NCBI GenBank assembly: GCA_028752905.1
Contig: JAQNBH010000007.1
Coordinates: 12,374,919 to 12,438,918 of the forward strand
DNA length: 64,000 nucleotides
Direction of reading: 5' to 3'
From: Cladorhizidae sp. MBARI D1340-BT2
Lineage: Eukaryota > Porifera > Demospongiae > Poecilosclerida > Cladorhizidae
A model generated the notes under the pieces. The model saw only the letters and a program-made list of their open reading frames with translations. It was not told the DNA's origin and did no database searches. Position 1 is the stretch's first letter, and every line of letters begins with the position of its first letter. This document shows positions 34,101 to 47,028 of the stretch, in pieces. The translations under genes were made by a program, and so were the position numbers.

Positions 34101-37100
34101 GCGATCTACCCATACTACATTGCGATCGACCTATTGGGCACCCCTGTATTAGACAATAGGTGCTAAAACTAGGCGTGGAAATATCCCACTTGACACCCCC
34201 TCCCTCCCAACTAAAAATGGTACAGTTATGACCCAGCACTACCCCTAACCACAGCCCCATCCTAAGACCTAGCCCTACCCACAGCCCTAGCCCTAACCAC
34301 AGCACCATCCTAAGACCTAGCCCTAACCACAGCCCCATCCTAAGACCTAGCCCTAGTGATGACAATGATTTTGCAACCTCCCTACTACTGCTCATATAAT
34401 AATGAATATTAACTTCACTCCAATTTATAAGCTTGAGCGACTCAAAAATTTGGATCTTGACCAATGAAGGAAATATACTAGCCACAAAAGGGGTTATAGA
34501 ACATTCTGTTAAGCTAAACCTTAACAGCCCACTTTGGTAAATCTAGATACATTTATCTCTGGTGGGTTGAATGACCAAACCTAACACAGTAGAGATTTGC
34601 TTAGCTAAGCTACCCACCTGTAGTGCTCTTTCAATACTGCACTCTGAGTGTGTCATTCAAAGGCTATATAGCCTAGCTATCACTGCTGCCAGTGGACACA
34701 GCCTAGCTATCACTGCTGCCAGTGGACACAGCCTAGCTATCACTGCTGCCACTGGACACAGCCTAGCCATTACAGCTGCTACTGGGCATAGCCTAGCTAT
34801 CACTGCTGCCAGTGGACACAGCCTAGCTATCACTGCTGCCACTGGACACAGCCTAGCTATCACTGCTGCCAGTGGACACAGCCTAGCTATCACTGCTGCC
34901 ACTGGACACAGCCTAGCTATCACAGCTGCCACTGGACACAGCCTAGCTATCACAGCTGCTACTGGACACAGCCTAGCTATCACTGCTGCCACTGGACACA
35001 GCCTAGCTATCACAGCTGCCACTGGACACAGCCTAGCTATCACAGCTGCCACTGGACACAGGCTAGCTATTACAGCTGCTACTGGACACAGCCTAGCTAT
35101 TACAGCTGCTACTGGACACAGCCTAGCCATTACAGCTGCCACTGGACACAGCCTAGCCATTACAGCTGCTACTGGACACAGCCTAGCTATTACAGCTGCT
35201 ACTGGACACAGCCTAGCTGCCACTGGACACAGCCTAGCCATTACAGCTGCTATACTGGACACAGCCTAGCTATTACAGCTGCTACTGGACACAGCCTAGC
35301 TATTACAGCTGCTACTGGGCATAGCCTAGCTATTACAGGACACACCCTAGCTATTACAGCTGGTACTGGACATACCCTAGCTATTACAGGACACACCCTA
35401 GCTATTACAGCTGCTACTGGACATACCCTAGCCATTACAGCTGCTACTGGACACAGCCTAGCTATTACAGTTGCTACTGGGCATAGCCTAGCTATTACAG
35501 CTGCTATTGGACACAGCCTAGCTATTACAGCTGCTACTGGACACAGCCTAGCTATCACTGCTGCCACTGGACACAGCCTAGCTATCACTGCTGCCAGTGG
35601 ACACAGCCTAGCTATCACTGCTGCCACTGGACACAGCCTAGCTATCACAGCTGCCACTGGACACAGCCTAGCTATCACAGCTGCCACTGGACACAGGCTA
35701 GCTATTACAGCTGCTACTGGACACAGCCTAGCTATTACAGCTGCTACTGGACACAGCCTAGCCATTACAGCTGCCACTGGACACAGCCTAGCCATTACAG
35801 CTGCTACTGGACACAGCCTAGCTATTACAGCTGCTACTGGACACAGCCTAGCTGCCACTGGACACAGCCTAGCCATTACAGCTGCTATACTGGACACAGC
35901 CTAGCTTTTACAGCTGCTACTGGACACAGCCTAGCTATTACAGCTGCTACTGGGCATAGCCTAGCTATTACAGGACACACCCTAGCTATTACAGCTGGTA
36001 CTGGACATACCCTAGCTATTACAGGACACACCCTAGCTATTACAGCTGCTACTGGACATACCCTAGCCATTACAGCTGCTACTGGACACAGCCTAGCTAT
36101 TACAGTTGCTACTGGGCATAGCCTAGCTATTACAGCTGCTATTGGACACAGCCTAGCTATTACAGCTGCTACTGGACATAGCCTAGCTATTACAGCTGCC
36201 ACTGGACACAGCCTAGCTATTACAGCTGCTACTGGACACAGCCTAGCTATTACAGCTGCTACTGGACATAGCCTAGCTTCTACTGGACACAGCCTAGCTA
36301 TTACAGCTGCTACTGGACACAGCCTAGCTATCACTGCTGCCACTGGACACAGCCTAGCTATCACTGCTGCCACTGGACACAGCCTAGCCATCACTGCTGC
36401 CACTGGACACAGCCTAGCCATTACAGCTGCTACTGGGCATAGCCTAGCTATCACTGCTGCCACTGGACACAGCCTAGCTATCACAGCTGCCACTGGACAC
36501 AGCCTAGCTATCACAGCTGCCACTGGGCATAGCCTAGCTATTACAGCTGCTACTGGACACAGCCTAGCTATTACAGCTGCTACTGGACATAGCCTAGCTT
36601 CTACTGGACACAGCCTAGCTATTACAGCTGCTACTGGACATAGCCTAGCTATCACAGCTGCCACTGGACACAGCCTAGCTATCACTGCTGCCACTGGACA
36701 CAGCCTAGCTATCACTGCTGCCACTGGACACAGCCTAGCTATTACAGCTGCTACTGGACACAGCCTATCTATTACAGCTGCTACTGGACACAGCCTAGCC
36801 ATTACAGCTGCCACTGGACACAGCCTAGCCATTACAGCTGCTACTGGACACAGCCTAGCTATTACAGCTGCTACTGGACACAGCCTAGCTGCCACTGGAC
36901 ACAGCCTAGCCATTACAGCTGCTATACTGGACACAGCCTAGCTATTACAGCTGCTACTGGACACAGCCTAGCTATTACAGCTGCTACTGGGCATAGCCTA
37001 GCTATTACAGGACACACCCTAGCTATTACAGCTGGTACTGGACATACCCTAGCTATTACAGGACACACCCTAGCTATTACAGCTGCTACTGGACATACCC

Positions 37101-40100
37101 TAGCCATTACAGCTGCTACTGGACACAGCCTAGCTATTACAGTTGCTACTGGGCATAGCCTAGCTATTACAGCTGCTACTGGACACAGCCTAGCTATTAC
37201 AGCTGCTACTGGACATAGCCTAGCTATTACAGCTGCCACTGGACACAGCCTAGCTATTACAGCTGCTACTGGATACAGCCTAGCTATTACAGCTGCCACT
37301 GGGCATAGCCTAGCTATTACAGCTGCTACTGGACACAGCCTAGCTATTACAGCTGCTACTGGACATAGCCTAGCTTCTACTGGACACAGCCTAGCTATTA
37401 CAGCTGCTACTGGACATAGCCTAGCTATCACAGCTGCCACTGGACACAGCCTAGCTTCTACTGGACACAGCCTAGCTATTACAGCTGCTACTGGACATAG
37501 CCTAGCTATCACAGCTGCCACTGGACACAGCCTAGCTATTACAGCTTCTACTGGACACAGCCTAGCTATTACAGCTGCTATTGGACACAGCCTAGTTATT
37601 ACATCTACTACTGGACACAGCCTAGCTATCACAGCTGCCACTGGACACAGCCTATCTTCTACTGGACACAGCCTAGCTATTACAGCTGCTACTGGACATA
37701 GCCTAGCTATTACAGCTGCTACTGGACACAGCCTAGCTATTACAGCTGCTACTGGGCATAGCCTAGCTATTGTAGCTGCTACTGGACACAGCCTAGCTTC
37801 TACTGGACACAGCCTAGCTATTACAGCTGCTACTGGACATAGCTTAGCTTCTACTGGACACAGCCTAGCTTCTACTGGACACAGCCTAGCTATTACAGCT
37901 GCTACTGGACATAGTCTAGCTATCACAGCTGCCACTGGACACAGCCTAGCTATTACAGCTTCTACTGGACACAGCCTAGCTATTACAGCTGCTATTGGAC
38001 ACAGCCTAGTTGTTACATCTGCTACTGGACATAGCCTAGCTATTACAGCTGCCACTGGACACAGCCTAGCTATTACAGCTGCTACTGGATACAGCCTAGC
38101 TATTACAGCTGCCACTGGGCATAGCCTAGCTATTACAGCTGCTACTGGGCACAGCCTAGTTATTACATCTACTACTGGACATTGCCTAGCTATTACAGCT
38201 GCTACTGGACATAGTCTAGCTATCACAGCTGCCACTGGACACAGCCTAGCTATTACAGCTTCTACTGGACACAGCCTAGCTATTACAGCTGCTATTGGAC
38301 ACAGCCTAGTTATTACATCTGCTACTGGACACAGCCTAGCTATCACAGCTGCCACTGGACACAGCCTAGCTATTACAGCTGCTACTGGACATAGCCTAGC
38401 TATTACAGCTGCTACTGGACACAGCCTAGCTATTACAGCTGCTACTGGACATAGCCTAGCTATTACAGCTGCTACTGGACACAGCCTAGCTATTACAGCT
38501 GCTACTGGGCATAGCCTAGCTATTACAGTTGCTACTGGACACAGCCTAGTTATTACATATACTACTGGACACAGCCTAGCTATTACAGCTGCCACTGGGC
38601 ACAGCTGCTATTGGACCATCTGCTTCATACTTGCACTGTTTCCTGTAAAATATTGAGCTACAAACCATGGCAGTATGGCAACCGTTAATGGTGTGGGGTG
38701 TGGACTAAGCACAGACAAAAAAGTTTCCACCTCTCTCTCCCCCCAACCTAAACTTGCATTAGTGGGGGGGGGGGGGGGCTCTTCACCAGTTTGTTGTCGG
38801 CTCTGACAAGTCCACTAGTAAAAGTGTTCGTTACGTGTGTACTCTACTGAACAAGCTTGTAAGGACATGATTATGTGAGGCACACTTATTTGGTGTCTGT
38901 GGGGACACAGTGCGATGTGTGTCCTTGTGTGAGCACTATTATCTTATTAGATGCCATTCTCACAGATCTCCCGTCAGTACCACTCTCCTCCACACTGGGA
39001 GGCAGACAACTCTCCCTCCATCAGTACCACTCTCCTCCACACTGGGAGGCAGACAACTCTCCTCCATCAGTGCCACTCTCCTCCACACTGGGAGGAGACA
39101 ACTCTCTCTCCATCAGTGCCACTCTCCTCCACACTGGGAGGCAGACAACTCTCCTCCATCAGTGCCACTCTCCTCCACACTGGGAGGCAGACAACTCTCC
39201 TCCATCAGTGCCACTCTCCTCCACACTGGGAGGAGACAACTCTCTCTCCATCAGTGCCACTCTCCTCCACACTGGGAGGCAGACAACTCTCCTCCATCAG
39301 TGCCACTCTCCTCCACACTGGGAGGCAGACAACTCTCCTCCATCAGTGCCACTCTCCTCCACACTGGGAGGAGACAACTCTCTCTCCATCAGTGCCACTC
39401 TCCTCCACACTGGGAGGCAGACAACTCTCCTCCATCAGTGCCACTCTCCTCCACACTGGGAGGCAGGCAACTCTCCCTCCATCAGTGCCACTCTCCTCCA
39501 CACTGGGAGGCAGACAACTCTCCTCCATCAGTGCCACTCTCCTCCATACAGCTGCCGAGTAGCTTCTGCAGCTGCTGAAGCTGCTACAGTATTCCAGGTA
39601 TTCGAGGTTGTGTTAGACCCATCCACTCCAGTGTGAAGGAATGCATCAAACAGCTGCTCTGACTTGTCACCCTCGCTCTCCCACCATTCTTATAGTGCAT
39701 CACGTACATGTGGTAGTGAGGTGGTGATTATAGCAAACAGACGAGAAGCTGTGACGACCATTTCCCTTGAAGTTGTAGCAGCCTGAGAGATTGCTATCTG
39801 AGGGCAATAATTAAATTTTCCGAAATACGGTAATATGGTAAAGGGTCACTTGGAACATACGAAAAATGCTAGTACATGTACATATCAAAACTAAGCTTGT
39901 GACTTCTTCGTCTTTGTGCTCTGTCTGAATCAACGACTAATTGGTGTAAATCGACTGTTTTTAAACCACTCTGTCATTATGTGAACATGATACAAACAGC
40001 AGATGTGTTAGAGGAGACCTCACATGAATTGCCCTTCTGTTTCCACATAAAACAAGTGGATTTCTTGGAATGCACACACGCACCTGAGTTTCGAGTATAC

Positions 40101-43100
40101 TCCTGAAGCTAAACAGCCAAGGAAGGTGTGACTTACCACCCAGAACAACAGTTGGAGAAAGGGAGAGAGAGCTAGGTCACAGATGCTGATGGAGCTGTTT
40201 GCAAATTTTACTTGATGTCAAAAACCATGGCAACAATAATTGCAACACAAAATTGCAAACACCACTCAACACCACGAGACATGCTTTACTGAAACCATCA
40301 CAGGACGCGCCATACTGCAAACATCACAGAGGCATCCCTTTAAGTAACCAACAGAGCGATGTGCCTTATTGCAACCATCACAGAGATGTGCACTATTGCA
40401 ACCATCACAGAGATGTGCCTTATTGCAACCATCACAGAGACGTGCCTTATTGCAACCATCACAGAGATGAGCCTTATTGCAACCATCACAGAGATGTGCC
40501 TTATTGCAACCATCACAGAGATGTGCTTTATTGCAACCATCACAGAGATGTGCCTTATTGCAACCATCACAGAGCTGTGCCTTATTGCAACCATCACAGA
40601 GATGTGCCTTATTGCAACCATCACAGAGATGTGCCTTATTGCAACCATCAAAGAGATGTGCCTTATTGCAACCATCACAGAGATGTGCACCATTGCAACC
40701 ATCACAGAGATGTGCTTTATTGCAACCATCACAGAGATGTGCCTTATTGCAACCATCACAGAGATGAGCCTTATTGCAACCATCACAGAGATGTGCTTTA
40801 TTGCAACCATCACAGAGATGTGCCTTATTGCAACCATCACAGAGCTGTGCCTTATTGCAACCATCACAGAGATGTGCACTATTGCAACCATCACAGAGAT
40901 GAGCCTTATTGCAACCATCACAGAGATGTGCCTTATTGCAACCATCACAGAGATGAGCCTTATTGCAACCATCACAGAGATGTGCACTATTGCAACCATC
41001 ACAGAGATGTGCACTATTGCAACCATCACCTGCGGAGCATGCTAACTATGCTGACTCACTCGCTAACCGTGTCAATTGAGATTCATGTGCGATGTATTCA
41101 AGATCTAAATCAAGATTTCCTGCTATACTACATGCCCCATAAGTAGTATACATATACTACATGCCCTCATAATACATGACTAATAGGTAGTATACATATA
41201 CTACATGCCCCCATAATACATGGACTAATAGGTAGTATACATATACTACATGCCCCCATAATACATGGACTAATAGGTAGTATACATATACTACATGCCC
41301 CCATAATACATGGACTAATAGGTAGTATACATATACTACATGCCCCCATAATACATGTACTAATAGGTAGTATACATATACTACATGCCCCCATAATACA
41401 TGGACTAATAGGTAGTATACATATACTACATGCCCCCATAATACATGAACTAATAGGTAGTATACATATACTACATGCCCAATAATACATGGTAGTATAC
41501 ATATACTACATGCCCCCATAATACATGGACTAATAGGTAGTATACATATACTACATGCCCCCATAATACATGGACTAATAGGTAGTATACATATACTACA
41601 TGCCCCCATAATACATGGACTAATAGGTAGTATACATATACTACATGCCCCATAATACATGGACTAATAGGTAGTATACATATACTACATGCCCCCATAA
41701 TACATGGACTAATAGGTAATATACATATACTACATGCCCCCATAACACATGGACTAATAGGTAGTATACATATACTACATGCCCCCATAATACATGGACC
41801 AATAGGTAGTATACATATACTACATGCCCAATAATACATGGTAGTATACATATACTACATGCCCCCATAACACATGGACTAATAGGTAGTATACATATAC
41901 TACATGCCCCCATAATACATGTACTAATAGGTAGTATAATATACATGGACTAATAGGTAGTATACATATACTACATGCCCCCATAATACATGGACTAATA
42001 GGTAGTATACATATACTACATGCCCCCATAATACATGGACTAATAGGTAGTATACATATACTACATGCCCCCATAATACATGTACTAATAGGTAGTATAA
42101 TATACTACATGCCCCCATAATACATGGACTAATAGGTAGTATACATATACTACATGCTCCCATAATACATGTACTAATAGGTAGTATACATATACTACAT
42201 GCTCCCATAATACATGTACTAATAGGTATTATACATATACTACATGCCCCCATAATACATGTACTAATAGGTAGTATACATATACTACATGCCCCCATAA
42301 TACATGTACTAATAGGTAGTATACATATACTACATGCCCCCATAATACATGGACTAATAGGTAGTATACATATACTACATGCCCCCATAATACATGGACT
42401 AATAGGTAGTATACATATACTACATGCCCCCATAATACATGTACTAATAGGTAGTATACATATACTACATGCCCCATAATACATGGACTAATAGGTAGTA
42501 TACATATACTACATGCCCCCATAATACATGTACTAATAGGTAGTATACATATACTACATGCCCCATAATACATGGACTAATAGGTAGTATACATATACTA
42601 CATGCCCCCATAATACATGTACTAATAGGTAGTATACATATACTACATGCTCCCATAATACATGTACTAATAGGTAGTATACATATACTACATGCCCCCA
42701 TAATACATGGACTAATAGGTAGTATACATATACTACATGCCCCCATAATACATGGACTAATAGGTAGTATACATATACTACATGCCCCCATAATACATGG
42801 ACTAATAGGTATTATACATATACTACATGCCCCCATAATACATGTACTAATAGGTAGTATACATATACTACATGCCCCCATAATACATGGACTAATAGGT
42901 AGTATACATATACTACATGCCCCCATAATACATGGACTAATAGGTAGTATACATATACTACATGCCCCCATAATACATGGACTAATAGGTAGTATACATA
43001 TACTACATGCCCCCATAATACATGGACTAATAGGTAGTATACATATACTACATGCCCCCATAATACATGGACTAATAGGTAGTATACATATACTACATGC

Positions 43101-46100
43101 CCCCATAATACATGGACTAATAGGTAGTATACATATACTACATGCCCCCATAATACATGGACTAATAGGTATTATACATATACTACATGCCCCATAATAC
43201 ATGGACTAATAGGTAGTATACATATACTACATGCCCCCATAATACATGGACTAATAGGTAGTATACATATACTACATGCCCCCATAATACATGGACTAAT
43301 AGGTAGTATACATATACTACATGGCCCCATAATACATGGACTAATAGGTAGTATACATATACTACATGCCCCCATAATACATGGACTAATAGGTAGTATA
43401 CATATACTACATGCCCCCATAATACATGGACTAATAGGTAGTATACATATACTACATGCCCCCATAATACATGGACTAATAGGTAGTATACATATACTAC
43501 ATGGCCCCATAATACATGGACTAATAGGTAGTATACATATACTACATGCCTCCATAATACATGGACTAATAGGTAGTATACATATACTACATGGCCTCAT
43601 AATACATGGACTAATAGGTAGTATACATATACTACATGCCCCCATAATACATGGACTAATAGGTAGTATACATATACTACATGCCCCCATAATACATGGA
43701 CTAATAGGTAGCATACATATACTACATGCCTCCATAATACATGGACTAATAGGTAGTATACATATACTACATGCCCCCATAATACATGTACTAATAGGTA
43801 GTATACATATACTACATGGCCCCATAATACATGGACTAATAGGTAGTATACATATACTACATGCTCCCATAATACATGTACTAATAGGTATTATACATAT
43901 ACTACATGCCCCCATAATACATGGACTAATAGGTAGTATACATATACTACATGCCCCCATAATACATGGACTAATAGGTAGTATACATATACTACATGCC
44001 CCCATAATACATGTACTAATAGGTAGTATACATATACTACATGGCCCCATAATACATGTACTAATAGGTAGTATACATATACTACATGCCCCCATAATAC
44101 ATGGACTAATAGGTAGTATACATATACTACATGCCCCCATAATACATGTACTAATAGGTAGTATACATATACTACATGCCCCCATAATACATGGACTAAT
44201 AGGTAGTATACATATACTACATGCCCCCATAATACATGGACTAATAGGTAGTATACATATACTACATGCCCCCATAATACATGTACTAATAGGTAGTATA
44301 CATATACTACATGCCCCCATAATACATGGACTAATAGGTAGTATACATATACTACATGCCCCCATAATACATGGACTAATAGGTAGTATACATATACTAC
44401 ATGCCCCCATAATACATGGACTAATAGGTAGTATACATATACTACATGCCCCCATAATACATGGACTAATAGGTAGTATACATATACTACATGCCCCCAT
44501 AATACATGGACTAATAGGTAGTATACATATACTACATGCCCCCATAATACATGGACTAATAGGTAGTATACATATACTACATGCCCCCATAATACATGGA
44601 CTAATAGGTAGTATACATATACTACATGCCCCCATAATACATGGACTAATAGGTAGTATACATATACTACATGCCCCCATAATACATGGACTAATAGGTA
44701 GTATACATATACTACATGCCCCATAATACATGTACTAATAGATATTATACATATACTACATGCCCCCATAATACATGTACATGGACTAATATACTACATG
44801 CCCCCATAATACATGTACTAATAGGTAGTATACATATACTACATGCCCCCATAATACATGGACTAATAGGTATTATACATATACTACATGCCCCCATAAT
44901 ACATGACTAATAGGTAGTATACATATACTACATGCCTCCATAATACATGGACTAATAGGTAGTATACATATACTACATGCCCCCATAATACATGGACTAA
45001 TAGGTAGTATACATATACTACATGCCCCCATAATACATGGACTAATAGGTAGTATACATATACTACATGCCCCCATAATACATGGACTAATAGGTAGTAT
45101 ACATATACTACATGCCCCCATAATACATGGACTAATAGGTAGTATACATATACTACATGGCCCCATAATACATGGACTAATAGGTAGTATACATATACTA
45201 CATGCCCCCATAATACATGGACTAATAGGTAGTATACATATACTACATGCCCCCATAATACATGGACTAATAGGTAGTATACATATACTACATGCCCCCA
45301 TAATACATGGACTAATAGGTAGTATACATATACTACATGCCCCCATAATACATGGACTAATAGGTATTATACATATACTACATGCCCCCATAATACATGG
45401 ACTAATAGGTAGTATACATATACTACATGGCCCCATAATACATGGACTAATAGGTAGTATACATATACTACATGCCCCCATAATACATGGACTAATAGGT
45501 AGTATACATATACTACATGGCCCCATAATACATGGACTAATAAGTAGTATACATATACTACATGCCCCCATAATACATGTACTAATAGGTAGTATACATA
45601 TACTACATGCCCCCATAATACATGGACTAATAGGTAGTATACATATACTACATGCCCCCATAATACATGGACTAATAGGTAGTATACATATACTACATGC
45701 CCCCATAATACATGGACTAATAGGTAGTATACATATACTACATGCCCCCATAATACATGGACTAATAGGTAGTATACATATACTACATGCCCCCATAATA
45801 CATGGACTAATAGGTAGTATACATATACTACATGCCCCCATAATACATGGACTAATAGGTAGTATACATATACTACATGCCCCCATAATACATGGACTAA
45901 TAGGTAGTATACATATACTACATGCCCCCATAATACATGGACTAATAGGTAGTATACATATACTACATGCCCCCATAATACATGGACTAATAGGTAGTAT
46001 ACATATACTACATGCCCCATAATACATGTACTAATAGATATTATACATATACTACATGCCCCCATAATACATGTACATGGACTAATATACTACATGCCCC

Positions 46101-46996
46101 CATAATACATGTACTAATAGGTAGTATACATATACTACATGCCCCCATAATACATGGACTAATAGGTATTATACATATACTACATGCCCCCATAATACAT
46201 GACTAATAGGTAGTATACATATACTACATGCCTCCATAATACATGGACTAATAGGTAGTATACATATACTACATGCCCCCATAATACATGGACTAATAGG
46301 TAGTATACATATACTACATGCCCCCATAATACATGGACTAATAGGTAGTATACATATACTACATGCCCCCATAATACATGGACTAATAGGTAGTATACAT
46401 ATACTACATGCCCCCATAATACATGGACTAATAGGTATTATACATATACTACATGCCCCCATAATACATGGACTAATAGGTAGTATACATATACTACATG
46501 CCCCCATAATACATGGACTAATAGGTATTATACATATACTACATGCCCCCATAATACATGGACTAATAGGTAGTATACATATACTACATGGCCCCATAAT
46601 ACATGGACTAATAGGTAGTATACATATACTACATGCCCCCATAATACATGGACTAATAGGTAGTATACATATACTACATGGCCCCATAATACATGGACTA
46701 ATAGGTAGTATACATATACTACATGCCCCCATAATACATGGACTAATAGGTAGTATACATATACTACATGGCCCCATAATACATGGACTAATAGGTAGTA
46801 TACATATACTACATGGCCCCATAATACATGGACTAATAAGTAGTATACAGAGTTAAATGCTGGTAATGCACATGCTTCGCCACATATCACCAAATAAAGC
46901 AGATTGCAGATTTGAAGAAGGCATTAAAAACTAATGTAATAGAGCGCTGTGTGCCTCATAGGCCATCATCATCATCACCACCACATCATCATCATC

Positions 46997-47028
<32 letters not shown>

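Noticed and set aside
36922..38595. 557-codon minus-strand frame of ARLCPVAAVI repeats as a repeat protein
   Set aside because: The 30-bp period keeps frames open by arithmetic; both strands are open, there is no signal sequence or start context, and it lies in a WDSUB1 intron.
43172..46027. Long minus-strand frames with ICILPISPCIMGACS repeats
   Set aside because: They arise from a 45-bp satellite whose several frames are open; predicted protein is an artefact.
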